From an uncultured Succinivibrionaceae bacterium (GTDB lineage Bacteria; Pseudomonadota; Gammaproteobacteria; Enterobacterales; Succinivibrionaceae): a DNA stretch of 32,102 bases. The stretch lies in contig CALXOT010000101.1 of NCBI GenBank assembly GCA_944390085.1, positions 1 to 32,102 on the forward strand. Direction: 5' to 3'. The position numbers and the translations under genes were made by a program. Below, one piece after another: positions 1 to 8,074 of this stretch (position 1 is the stretch's first letter; the number at the start of each line of letters is the position of its first letter). The notes below the pieces were generated by a model, which was not told where the DNA came from, did no database searches, and saw nothing but the letters and a program-made list of their open reading frames with translations.

Positions 1-313
1 TACGTGCGAGGTTTCGTGAAGACGGTGCCTCACTTTTAGTAAGCACCCATTACTGGGCACTTACGGGCATGTCCACAATGCCCCCATCAGGTCGGAGCAA
101 AAAAGCCCGTTCCTGAATTCTTAGAGAGTTTTGTACATGATCAAAATGTGCGACACCAGCCGCTTTCATCCCCAGGCTCACGCAAGGGGAATTACGCAGC
201 ATTAGTTAAAAACTTGCGGGCACTAAACAATGACCAGTATCATCCATTCTGAAGATACTACTTTCAGTTGCCTGGAACTGTTTTTTTTAAGCCCCAATCC
301 GAAACACTCGGAC
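1..313. other. left-edge region without a supported gene
   Basis: No convincing gene is visible. Plus-strand frame 3 is open from the window edge to a TGA at 114-116, but its 37 residues match nothing I recognise, so it may or may not be the tail of a gene outside the window. The ABC transporter gene ends at 314. The sequence at 298-312 forms a short 5-bp hairpin just past its stop, with no U tract, so no clear terminator is seen. An imperfect inverted repeat (TAAG and CCCA arms with two internal mismatches) lies at 40-63. Confidence 0.4.
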
Positions 314-2155
314 TCAGCTGCCGATAAAACCGCCAGACTGGCGCTGCCACAGCCGCCAGAACAAACCCTTTTGACTGAGCAATTGTGCCTGTGTGCCGCT
401 TTCCACCACAGCACCATGATCGATGACGATAATTTTATCCATCATGGACAAGGTGGACAGACGGTGGGCGATGGCTATCACGGTGCGCCCGCGCATCACC
501 TGCTCTAAATTATCCTGCACGATTTTTTCGCACTCACTGTCAAGTGCCGAGGTAGCCTCATCTAAGATCAGGATCGGGGCATCCTTCATTACCACCCGGG
601 CCAGGGCAATACGCTGGCGCTGCCCGCCTGACAGCCGTACCCCACGCTCTCCCACCATGGTCTCAAAGCCATGGTTGCCCCGGTAGTCTGACAGCTGCTC
701 AATAAAGGACAGGGAATCTGTAGCCTCGGCAGCGTGCAGCATGGAGGCATCGTCGGCCGCGTTAGATCCATAGGTAATGTTATCGCGCACCGTGCGGTGC
801 ATCAGGGCCGGTTCCTGTGACACCATGGCAAACACATCGCGCAGCTCATCCTGCGCCAGCGTGCGCACATCAATCCCATCGAGGCTGATCCGCCCTTGAT
901 GCACATCATAAAAGCGCAGCAACAAATTGATTAAGGTAGTTTTACCTGCCCCGGAAGGACCAACAATACCGATTTTGCTACCTGGAGCAATCTCCAGGTT
1001 CAGATCCGTAAACACCGGATGCCCGGGGACGTATGAAAAGCTGACATGCTCAAACTTGATCTGTCCCTGTATCTTTTCAGGCAGCCTGACCGGATGTTCC
1101 GGATCCTTAATTCCAAGGGGCCGGGCAATAGTCTGCATACCATCATAGACAGTACCGATATTTTCAAAGATGGCACCTACTTCCCACATCATCCAGCGCG
1201 ACATGTTGATGATGCGAATGGCAATGGATACCGCCACTGCGATGCCGCCTGCCGAAACAGCTGACAGATGCCACAGGTACAAGGCCAGGGCGGTGGTGGA
1301 AATTAACAGCGCATAATTCAAAAGCTGTACGCTGACGTCAAACAGGGTCAGGATACGCAGAGCTTTGTATTCAGCCTGCATGAATCCCACCATGCCGTCA
1401 CGGGCATATTTGGTCTCGCGCCCCTTGCCGCCAAAGAGCTTAACCGTAGAGATATTGACATAACTGTCTACAATGCGCCCCACCATGTCAGAGCGGGTAT
1501 CAGCCTGCACCTGAGCCTGACGCCTGAGACGCGGGATAAAATAAAACACTGCTGCAGTGTAGATGACAAGCCACACCGCAAGCGGCAGCGCCAGCAACAG
1601 ATCAGCCTCGGCCAGCATCCAGATCATGGTGGAGATATAAACCACCATGTGTACTAGCACATCCATCAGCTTTAAGACTGAGGTACGCACCGCCATGGCC
1701 GTCTGCATCACCTTATTGGCAATGCGGCCAGCAAACTCGTCTGTAAAGAAGTTAAGCGACTGGCCTAACATGTAACGGTGTACCTGCCAGCGGATCTGCA
1801 TCGGATAATTACCGGAAATGGACTGATGCAGGATCAGTGAATGCAGGATGGTGGCAGCAGGTAAAATCACGGCTGCCAGTACCAACATGATGAGAAGCCC
1901 CTGGCCGTGAAGTTCAAGGAAGACTGAGGGATCCGTGGCTGAGACCCAGTCCACCAGATGCCCCATGCAGGAGAAAAACAAGGCCTCCCCTGCTGCCATC
2001 AGGGCAGTAAGCAGAGCAGTAATAATGAAAAACTTCCACAGCCCACTGGTGTAGAAGAAAATGAAGCGCAAAAGTCCGCGCGGAGGCTCACCCTTGGTCT
2101 CCGCCGGGAAAGGCGGGACCAGGCGCTCAAACCAGCGCCAGATCCTCTCCATCAC
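314..2155 (-). CDS. exporter-type ABC transporter, fused permease and ATPase
   Basis: This 613-residue half-transporter has the MsbA/LmrA-type arrangement. Residues about 40-330 hold six hydrophobic segments (type-I exporter fold) and residues about 370-600 hold the nucleotide-binding domain. Visible motifs are Walker A GPSGAGKT (Lys near 405), signature LSGGQRQR (near 508), Walker B ILILDEATSALD and the switch IAHRLST. It should work as a dimer in the inner membrane, coupling ATP hydrolysis to export; the substrate cannot be read from the sequence. The frame opens with GTG at 2155 followed directly by ATG at 2152, and the upstream gene's TAA occupies 2156-2158. Either start therefore abuts the previous stop, and translational coupling with the DUF2333 gene is likely. 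Proteins with this N-terminus (a WFERLVPPFP-like stretch) are a common proteobacterial exporter subfamily. Confidence 0.9.
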   Translation of the reverse strand: MMERIWRWFERLVPPFPAETKGEPPRGLLRFIFFYTSGLWKFFIITALLTALMAAGEALFFSCMGHLVDWVSATDPSVFLELHGQGLLIMLVLAAVILPAATILHSLILHQSISGNYPMQIRWQVHRYMLGQSLNFFTDEFAGRIANKVMQTAMAVRTSVLKLMDVLVHMVVYISTMIWMLAEADLLLALPLAVWLVIYTAAVFYFIPRLRRQAQVQADTRSDMVGRIVDSYVNISTVKLFGGKGRETKYARDGMVGFMQAEYKALRILTLFDVSVQLLNYALLISTTALALYLWHLSAVSAGGIAVAVSIAIRIINMSRWMMWEVGAIFENIGTVYDGMQTIARPLGIKDPEHPVRLPEKIQGQIKFEHVSFSYVPGHPVFTDLNLEIAPGSKIGIVGPSGAGKTTLINLLLRFYDVHQGRISLDGIDVRTLAQDELRDVFAMVSQEPALMHRTVRDNITYGSNAADDASMLHAAEATDSLSFIEQLSDYRGNHGFETMVGERGVRLSGGQRQRIALARVVMKDAPILILDEATSALDSECEKIVQDNLEQVMRGRTVIAIAHRLSTLSMMDKIIVIDHGAVVESGTQAQLLSQKGLFWRLWQRQSGGFIGS

Positions 2156-3067
2156 TTATTTTTCCATGGATGCCAGCATGTCATTTAAGCGGTTGTTCGC
2201 CACATCCAGATGGCGGGCCAGTGCGGCCACATGGTTGGGCAGCATGGCATCACCTACTGCGTTACCGCCTGCAAACACATAAAGTGGGTTGAACTCCTCA
2301 ATATAGTCAAAACGCTTTAAGGCCTCAGTCAGGTTCTCTGCACCGCCACGTTCTGACACCGAATTGTCCACTGCCGACAAGGCCCGCAACACGTTACCGG
2401 CAACTGCCGACACTCCCTTGGCAAAGTAGATGTTATTGTCAGCCTTAAAATGCCCCACTTCGCTGTCATTTAAGATCCCCAGCGCATAATCTGTCATGGC
2501 AGCGCAATACTTGATCACGTTATAGACATCATCAGACTTAACATTGTAAATGCCGGCATTGCGGGCAGTGCTGCCCACGCTTTGTGCCCAGGAACGCCAG
2601 TTCTTGATGCCAGCACGATACTTGCCTTCACAATCGTAAATAAACCAAAAACCCCACACATTCTCGCCGTAAGTAAAGTAACGTGAGGTGGCATCAGCCA
2701 GACGGCTGTCAATGGTATCACGCTCGCCGATGCGGGCCACGGTCTTGGCCAGCATGTCAGAAGCCGGACGGGTAGCATAAATCACTCCGCGCTGATAGGA
2801 GGAATGATTGTCAATGATACTGGGGACAAAACACAGATCGTTTACCATCCAGCCCAAAAAACCGTCCAGCTCCTGCTCCAGGGCAGAACTTACCCCCTCT
2901 GCGATAATGGCAGCCCGCTCCTGTTCTGTGGCTGAACTCTCAAGCTGTGCCGGGCGGTAAGGCTCGGTTCCGGAGCTGGTAAAGATCCCCGCTATCAGCA
3001 GATAAAGCACTGCGGCTGCGGCCAGCACACCGATGCCGTATTTCAGTGCAGCAAGCTTGCCCGTCAT
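2156..3067 (-). CDS. DUF2333-family inner-membrane protein
   Basis: A 303-residue protein with one N-terminal membrane anchor (about residues 10-30) and a large, mostly helical domain expected on the periplasmic side. The stretch around GWMVNDLCFVPSIIDN, then YQRGVIYATR, and the later DDVYNVIKY match my memory of DUF2333, a family of unknown function found mainly in gammaproteobacteria. The start is supported by GGGAGG a few bases upstream of the ATG at 3067. It is the first gene of a minus-strand pair with the ABC exporter, whose start touches this stop codon. A joint role is inferred from that coupling. It is divergent from potF across only 75 bp. Family assignment is moderately sure; no activity is known to me. 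Confidence 0.7.
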   Translation of the reverse strand: MTGKLAALKYGIGVLAAAAVLYLLIAGIFTSSGTEPYRPAQLESSATEQERAAIIAEGVSSALEQELDGFLGWMVNDLCFVPSIIDNHSSYQRGVIYATRPASDMLAKTVARIGERDTIDSRLADATSRYFTYGENVWGFWFIYDCEGKYRAGIKNWRSWAQSVGSTARNAGIYNVKSDDVYNVIKYCAAMTDYALGILNDSEVGHFKADNNIYFAKGVSAVAGNVLRALSAVDNSVSERGGAENLTEALKRFDYIEEFNPLYVFAGGNAVGDAMLPNHVAALARHLDVANNRLNDMLASMEK

Positions 3068-3099
3068 GGTTCCTCCCGTTTCAAAAACATCCTCAAAAG

Positions 3100-3121
3100 G
3101 TTAAGATAACCATATCTTAAC
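3100..3121. promoter_or_regulatory. 22-bp interrupted palindrome, candidate operator
   Basis: Two perfect 9-bp arms (GTTAAGATA and TATCTTAAC) flank a 4-bp spacer. They sit in the 75-bp gap between the divergent DUF2333 and potF genes, 33 bp from one start and 22 bp from the other. The symmetry and position fit a dimeric repressor controlling one or both directions. The regulator is not identifiable. A related palindrome lies at 29029-29040. Confidence 0.5.
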
Positions 3122-3142
3122 TGTTTAAGGATCGCATACAAA

Positions 3143-4246
3143 GTGCTTTTTGCTAAAACCTTGACTGCTTTTGCGGCTGCAGCCACCCTTTCCTTAACCG
3201 CCACGGCACAGGCTGACACGGACAACGAGCTGTGCATCCTCAACTGGTCTGACTATATTGCCCCGCAAACCATTGCCGGATTTGAGCAGGAAACCGGCAT
3301 CAAGGTGCAATACGTGCTAATGGATTCAAATGAAATCCTGGAGGCCAAGCTCCTGACCGGTAACTCCGGTTACGACGTTGTAGCCCCTTCCATCCATGTG
3401 CTCAAGCGCCTGGCTGAAGCTGGAGTTCTGGAAAAGCTGGACAAGGGCAAGCTGCCCAATTTAAAGCATCTTGATCCGGCCAAAATGGCTAAAATCGCCC
3501 AAATTGATCCTGACAACAGCTACGGCATTCCCTACATGGAGCTGTCAACCGGGATCGGCTATAACGTAAAGCAGGTGCAGGAAGTAATGGGGCCTGACTT
3601 CAAGGTAGACAGCTGGGACGTGATCTTTAAGGAAGAAAACCTGCAAAAGCTCGCGCAGTGCGGGGTAAGTGTGCTCGACAGTCCCTCTGACATGATCTGC
3701 ACTGCCCTTATCTATCTGGGGCTTGATCCGCAGTCCCCCCATAAAAATGATTATGCCAAGGCCGCCCAATTGCTGGGGCAAATGATAAAAAACGTACGTT
3801 ACATCCACTCTTCCCAGTACATCAGCGATCTGGCCTCAGGCGATCTCTGCCTAGCCGTGGGGTGGTCAGGTGATGTACAGCTGGCCGCCCAACGTGCTGC
3901 AGAGGCTGGCCTCGATGAAATCCGTTATGTCATCCCCAGGGAAGGGGCACTGATGGGCTATGACATGTTTGCCATTCCTAAAGATGCTGCACATAAGGAC
4001 AATGCCTATAAATTCCTGGACTACATCATGCGCCCGGAGGTGATTGCCGAGATCACCAATTATGTGCGCTACGCCAATGCCAATAAAGATGCACTGGAGT
4101 ATGTTTCAGCAGAGATCCGGGATAATCCTGGCATTTACTATCCTGAAGCGCTACTGTCGCGGATGCACATTGTAGTGCCGCCTGCGGGCATGGAACGTAC
4201 CCTGACCCGTACCTGGAACCGGGTACGCATGGAGGCGGCTGACTGA
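3143..4246 (+). CDS. potF: periplasmic polyamine-binding protein, PotF type
   Basis: A 367-residue solute-binding protein with a signal peptide (about residues 1-24, cleavage near ATAQA). It aligns along its length with E. coli PotF (about 370 residues), the putrescine receptor of the PotFGHI ABC importer. Shared landmarks are NWSDYIAP, TGIGYNV, VDSWDVIFK, IRY-like IHSSQYISDLA, GWSGDVQLA and YANANK. Pocket residues I can match are the Trp/Ser/Asp of NWSD, the Trp and Asp of GWSGD and the Asp of GYDMF. The position equivalent to E. coli Phe276 is Gly and that equivalent to Glu185 is Asp, so specificity may differ. The start is a GTG with TAAGG about 12 bases upstream, which is not ideal spacing. 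No potGHI genes are nearby, so it must use a permease encoded elsewhere or act as a sensor. Confidence 0.88.
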   Translation: MLFAKTLTAFAAAATLSLTATAQADTDNELCILNWSDYIAPQTIAGFEQETGIKVQYVLMDSNEILEAKLLTGNSGYDVVAPSIHVLKRLAEAGVLEKLDKGKLPNLKHLDPAKMAKIAQIDPDNSYGIPYMELSTGIGYNVKQVQEVMGPDFKVDSWDVIFKEENLQKLAQCGVSVLDSPSDMICTALIYLGLDPQSPHKNDYAKAAQLLGQMIKNVRYIHSSQYISDLASGDLCLAVGWSGDVQLAAQRAAEAGLDEIRYVIPREGALMGYDMFAIPKDAAHKDNAYKFLDYIMRPEVIAEITNYVRYANANKDALEYVSAEIRDNPGIYYPEALLSRMHIVVPPAGMERTLTRTWNRVRMEAAD

Positions 4247-4354
4247 ACAGCATGCCTTGGCCTTTTATGCCTGACTTGTCAGGCTTTAGTGCAGTGATAT
4301 AAGGCAAGCGGCCTTTCAGGCTGCCTGCCAGGAAAAAACCTGCGGGAGAGAGCA

Positions 4355-5281
4355 ATGATTTTTACCGTAACCACCAGTCCTTCGCTTGATCTGCTGATGG
4401 AGACCGCAGGCCCGGTACAGACCGGCAAGACCCTGCGTGCGGTGCATGAGGAATTACGCCCGGGCGGCAAGGGGATCAATATTTCCATCATGCTAAAGCA
4501 TCTTGGCATTACCTCCACTGCCCTGGGTTTTGTGGCCGGTTTTTCCGGTGACGAACTGATGCGGCTGACCATGGCCGAAGGCATTCAGACCGGCTTCATC
4601 CGGGTACGCCGCGGCCGCACCCGCATCAACCTGCGCTTAAAGGAACAGGGCGCAGGTCCTCTTGAAGCCACCCGGGTCAATGGCCTTGGCCCTAGTGTCA
4701 GCCCGGATGACATTAATTATCTAGTGCGCAAGGTTTCAGCGCTCAGCGCCGGGGACTATCTGGTACTGGCAGGTACCGTACCGCCTTCCCTACCGCAGGA
4801 CATCTATTCCACCTTCTTTAAGGCTCTGCAGGACAAAGGCGCCCAGGTTATCGTCGATGCCCCGCCTGAACTGCTGCATGCGGTCTTAAACTACCGCCCC
4901 TTTCTGGTAAAACCCAACCTTGAGGAACTTAAAAGCTTTTTAAACCAGGATCTGAGCACCACGGAAGAGATCAGTGCCGCCGCACACAGACTGCAGCAGG
5001 AGGGTGCCCAGAACGTGCTGGTATCCATGGGATCTTTTGGGGCACTCTTTTTGGACAGTGCCGGACATACCCACGTGATCCGGGCTCCGGGGGGCATTGC
5101 CATAGATAAAATCGGTGCCGGAGATTCCATGGTGGCAGGCTTCATCGCTGAGTATATCAAGACCGGTGACTTAAAACAGGCTGCGCTACTTGCGGTAGCA
5201 GCAGGCTCTGCCACCGCCCTGGCCCGCGGCATCGCCAGCGCCCAGGCAGTAGATGAAATGCGTTCGCAGATGGAAAACTAA
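4355..5281 (+). CDS. fruK: 1-phosphofructokinase (PfkB family)
   Basis: A 308-residue sugar kinase of the ribokinase/PfkB superfamily. GGKGINIS (near residue 38) is the N-terminal sugar-binding signature, TRINLRL with a following NGLGP-like turn is typical of FruK, and IGAGDSMVAGF carries the anion-hole and catalytic Asp. FruK phosphorylates fructose-1-phosphate, made by the fructose PTS, to fructose-1,6-bisphosphate. The length matches E. coli FruK (312). The start has GGGAGAG six bases upstream. No fruA or fruB gene is adjacent, so tagatose-6-phosphate kinase (LacC) remains an alternative. It follows potF by 108 bp, and the gap has only a weak 6-7-bp hairpin at 4269-4284, so read-through from potF is possible. 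Confidence 0.75.
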   Translation: MIFTVTTSPSLDLLMETAGPVQTGKTLRAVHEELRPGGKGINISIMLKHLGITSTALGFVAGFSGDELMRLTMAEGIQTGFIRVRRGRTRINLRLKEQGAGPLEATRVNGLGPSVSPDDINYLVRKVSALSAGDYLVLAGTVPPSLPQDIYSTFFKALQDKGAQVIVDAPPELLHAVLNYRPFLVKPNLEELKSFLNQDLSTTEEISAAAHRLQQEGAQNVLVSMGSFGALFLDSAGHTHVIRAPGGIAIDKIGAGDSMVAGFIAEYIKTGDLKQAALLAVAAGSATALARGIASAQAVDEMRSQMEN

Positions 5282-5312
5282 GGGTATTTTCCACAAGTCA
5301 TCCCACACATAC

Positions 5313-5345
5313 GCAGACGGGTGCCTAAATTGGACACCCGCCTGC
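5313..5345. terminator. hairpin between convergent fruK and aspC
   Basis: GCAG-A-CGGGTG pairs with CACCCG-C-CTGC around an 11-nt loop, giving a 10-bp stem with one mismatch. It lies between two converging genes and could end either transcript. No U tract follows on either side, so an intrinsic terminator is not proven. Confidence 0.35.
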
Positions 5346-5409
5346 AGAAATGCTCTCTGGACCTGGCCACAGCAGAGGCCTGACTGTAACCAGCAATAAA
5401 GCTTCTTGC

Positions 5410-6606
5410 TTAATTCCTGACTACTGCGGCAATAGCCTTGACCAGGGCATCAATATTGGCGTGATTGATGCCAGCCACGCAGATACGGCCAGAACCTACG
5501 ATGTAGATGCCATGTTCTTTCTTTAAGCTCTCCACCTGTTCCTTGTTCAGGCCAGAGAAAGAGAACATACCGTTCTGTTCCACCACAAAATCAAAATCAC
5601 CGGCACCGGCTTCCTTTAACTTGGCAGCCAGCAGCACCCGCATATCGCGGATACGCTCGCGCATTTCAGAAAGTTCCTGTTCCCACAGGGCACGCAGCTT
5701 CGGATCAGACAGCACGGTGGTAACAATCTTTTCACCGTGAGCAGGCGGATTGGAAATAGCGGTACGCACCGTGATCTTAAGCTGTGAGTTTACCTTCTCA
5801 GCAGTGGCGCCATCAGCACAGACTACGGTAAGGGCACCGACACGCTCGTTGTACAGGCCCAGGTTCTTGGAGAAGGAGCTGGCAATCAGCAGCTCCGGGC
5901 AGCGCTGGGCAATAATGCGCACGCCCTGTGCATCTTCCTCGATGCCATGGCCAAAGCCCTGATAGGCAAAATCGATGAACGGCAGCAGTTTCTTTTCCTT
6001 GAGGAAATCTGCAATCTGCTCCCATTGCTCAATGGTGGGATCGATGCCGGTAGGATTGTGGCAGCAGGCATGTAGCAGCACTACATCCCCTTCCTTAGCC
6101 TGGGATAAGGTCTCTAACATGCGGTCAAAGGCCAGACCATGGGTGGCTCTGTCATAGTAAGGATAGCGCTCAAAATTAAGGCCGGCTGCAGTAGCAATCT
6201 GATAGTGATTGGCCCAGGTAGGATCAGAGATCCAGACGGTGGCGGAAACATTCTGCTGCTTGATGAAATCAGCACCAATACGCAATGCACCGGTACCACC
6301 GGGGCAATGGCAGCTGATAGCACGTTTGGAGCTTATGATCTCATGATCATCGCCAAAGAGCAGTTCACGCACTAAACGGCCGTACTCAGGCAGACCGGTG
6401 ATGGGCAGATAAGATTTGGAGTTTTCAGTCTCTAAGATCAGCTTTTCGGCCTGCTTGACGCTCTCAAGCACCGGGGTCTGTCCGGCCTCGTTCTTATAGA
6501 CGCCCACGCCCAAATTAATCTTCTCAGGATTGGGATCGTTCTTGAAAGCTTCAGTTAAACCTAAGATAGGATCGGCAGGAGCCGCTTCGATATGATCAAA
6601 AAACAT
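5410..6606 (-). CDS. aspC: aspartate/aromatic aminotransferase
   Basis: A 398-residue PLP-dependent class I aminotransferase, very close to E. coli AspC (396). It starts with a near-identical opening (AAPADPILGL). It carries INLGVGVYK, PGGTGALR, HACCHNPTGIDPT, the PLP-binding lysine in SSFSKNLGLYNERVG (Lys247) and the substrate-carboxylate arginine in SGRICVAG. It interconverts aspartate and oxaloacetate with glutamate/2-oxoglutarate, and related enzymes also accept aromatic amino acids. It appears to be monocistronic: the next gene downstream converges on it, and 361 bp of non-coding sequence lie upstream. A small 6-bp hairpin (6625-6640) sits in its leader. TyrB-like activity cannot be excluded from sequence alone. 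Confidence 0.95.
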   Translation of the reverse strand: MFFDHIEAAPADPILGLTEAFKNDPNPEKINLGVGVYKNEAGQTPVLESVKQAEKLILETENSKSYLPITGLPEYGRLVRELLFGDDHEIISSKRAISCHCPGGTGALRIGADFIKQQNVSATVWISDPTWANHYQIATAAGLNFERYPYYDRATHGLAFDRMLETLSQAKEGDVVLLHACCHNPTGIDPTIEQWEQIADFLKEKKLLPFIDFAYQGFGHGIEEDAQGVRIIAQRCPELLIASSFSKNLGLYNERVGALTVVCADGATAEKVNSQLKITVRTAISNPPAHGEKIVTTVLSDPKLRALWEQELSEMRERIRDMRVLLAAKLKEAGAGDFDFVVEQNGMFSFSGLNKEQVESLKKEHGIYIVGSGRICVAGINHANIDALVKAIAAVVRN

Positions 6607-6967
6607 AACATTCCCTTCACTTGCGTCTGCTGAGGCAGACTTAAAAACTTTGCAGAATATATCACACTTTTACCACAAATCATCGCATGCCCCAGCCCAG
6701 GTGTGCACCATAATTGCTCACTTTCATCCCCGGATTGGCCTCAGCAAGAGGACAGAATATTGTTACTGTTGACAAATATCCGACACCACCCTGATTTTGC
6801 ACTGCATTGATCCCCAAAACAGTTTAGGTTAACCATGCGGCTGTGCTGAGTAACAAAATTTGTGACTGCGCAGGATGAGCGTACAGCTTTACTGTTAAGA
6901 TTAAGCCGTCCTAACAGCTTTTTTGAGCCTGCCCGGTGCAGCAGTCAGAAGTTAACGGAGAAGCAGT
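6607..6967. other. divergent intergenic region upstream of aspC and the 6968 gene
   Basis: No gene is seen. A TTGACA hexamer at 6769-6774 points towards the plus-strand operon, but the best -10 partner at 6792 (TGATTT) is poor. A 6-bp stem (CTGTTA 6892-6897, TAACAG 6912-6917) is followed by a run of six T at 6919-6924, about 45 bp before the next start. This could be a weak attenuator in the leader. On the minus strand a TATATT hexamer (6657-6662) is a possible aspC -10. Confidence 0.35.
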
Positions 6968-7510
6968 ATGCAGGATTATCTCAAGCGCACGCAGAAAAGA
7001 CTGGAGCCACCTGAAGGGGACTTTGCCTCCTATATAAAAAAACTGCAATCAGATACCCTGCTGCCTTTAGATCCGGCCATTTTTGCCGATGAACTGCCAA
7101 GCCCTGCTCTGCTGACGGCCCCTGATACGCGGCAAAAGCTGTTCAAGCCTCAGAAAATAAAACGCTTTGAAGATAGCCCGGTTCCGGCAGCACCTGCCGC
7201 CACTACAGGCACTATAAAAAAGAATGACAGTTTTAACCGGGGGCAAGACAGCCCTACAGAGAAAAAAGACCGTCCCAGACCAAGCATACTGGTAAAATCC
7301 CGGACTGCTGGCGACCTGCAGCAGAACTCCAAGGTACCCAAGCCGCCTGCTGTGCGTGGATCCTTTTTCGGACTGCTCTTATTTACGGTGCTGCTGCTTG
7401 GCATAATACAGATGTTTGTGGTCAAACTGCCAGCATGGATCGTCTTTGCAAGCTGCACCTTCATAATACTGAGCCTGCTGATCTTCAAAAGGCTTATAGA
7501 TAAAAAATAA
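6968..7510 (+). CDS. unknown protein, disordered N-terminus and C-terminal two-helix membrane anchor
   Basis: A 180-residue protein I do not recognise. Residues 1-125 are polar and rich in Pro, Lys, Ser and Asp, with short basic and acidic patches and no evident domain. Two hydrophobic helices follow (about 131-150 and 154-174), joined by a very short turn and ending in a KRLIDKK tail. This suggests a C-terminal membrane hairpin with a long cytoplasmic arm. The start has GGAG seven bases upstream. It is 38 bp ahead of the NfeD-like gene on the same strand and probably shares its transcript, so a role with NfeD/QmcA in membrane organisation or protein turnover is a guess from position only. 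Confidence 0.65.
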   Translation: MQDYLKRTQKRLEPPEGDFASYIKKLQSDTLLPLDPAIFADELPSPALLTAPDTRQKLFKPQKIKRFEDSPVPAAPAATTGTIKKNDSFNRGQDSPTEKKDRPRPSILVKSRTAGDLQQNSKVPKPPAVRGSFFGLLLFTVLLLGIIQMFVVKLPAWIVFASCTFIILSLLIFKRLIDKK

Positions 7511-7548
7511 GCTAAACTGAACTGCCCTGTTAAGAAAGGAATTGAATC

Positions 7549-7974
7549 ATGAGTATTTCTGCAACCGCCATCTGGTGCATCGCTGCCATCATCCTGCTCG
7601 GCGCTGAAATGATGGCAGGAACCATCTACTTGCTGATCTGTGCCATTGCCTGCTTTACCGGGGCCCTGTTTGCCTTTCTGGGACTTGGACTTAGCGCCCA
7701 GCTTTTTGTGGCAGGTACAGTGCTGGTGACCGGCTGCTGCCTGGTATTTGTGTTGAGAAAGAAAATCAAGGCCCAATACCGTGAGAACCTCAACGATCTG
7801 GACAAAGGCCAGCGCGTACGCATCACAGAGCTTAATGCAGACGGCAGTGCCATCGTGCACTACCGCGGCACCATCTGGCGTGCCGAAGGGGTACATGGCC
7901 CCTTAAGCCCCGGGCTGTGGGAAATACAGAAAGCAGACGGCCCGCGCCTGCTGCTTGAAAAAAAGCTTAACTAA
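7549..7974 (+). CDS. NfeD-like membrane protein, short form
   Basis: A 141-residue protein with three hydrophobic segments in the first 70 residues (about 7-27, 25-47 and 48-69). It ends in a small soluble domain of about 65 residues (from DKGQRVRITEL to the C-terminus, containing YRGTIWRAEG) that matches the OB-fold of NfeD proteins. The short class without the ClpP-like protease domain is characteristically encoded next to an SPFH/stomatin gene, as here (qmcA starts 100 bp downstream). The OB domain is thought to work with the SPFH partner in membrane microdomains. The start is supported by AAAGGA upstream. It corresponds to the partner of QmcA in the E. coli ybb region. Confidence 0.85.
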   Translation: MSISATAIWCIAAIILLGAEMMAGTIYLLICAIACFTGALFAFLGLGLSAQLFVAGTVLVTGCCLVFVLRKKIKAQYRENLNDLDKGQRVRITELNADGSAIVHYRGTIWRAEGVHGPLSPGLWEIQKADGPRLLLEKKLN

Positions 7975-8015
7975 ATTAACTTTCTGCCGGACTTAACAAC
8001 AACATCACAACTAAA

Positions 8016-8052
8016 CGGATAATGCTTCAGAATCACTCGGATATAGCTTCAG
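8016..8052. repeat. tandem 15-bp near-repeat between nfeD-like gene and qmcA
   Basis: CGGATAATGCTTCAG (8016-8030) and CGGATATAGCTTCAG (8038-8052) match at 13 of 15 positions and begin exactly 22 bp apart, about two helical turns. They lie 22 bp ahead of the qmcA start. This could be a pair of protein-binding sites on one DNA face or a local duplication. Confidence 0.4.
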
Positions 8053-8074
8053 GAAATACAAAGGAGATGCAGTT

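Noticed and set aside
3-116. Open frame at the left edge as the tail of a neighbouring gene
   Set aside because: Only 37 residues are visible and none match a family I know, so it cannot be told from chance.
230-508. 92-codon plus-strand frame at the left end
   Set aside because: It overlaps the ABC transporter gene on the other strand for most of its length, has no SD and no recognisable product.
7150-7896. 248-codon minus-strand frame
   Set aside because: It is antisense to the 6968 and NfeD-like genes, which have SD sequences and family support; its Ser/Cys-rich product looks like a shadow.
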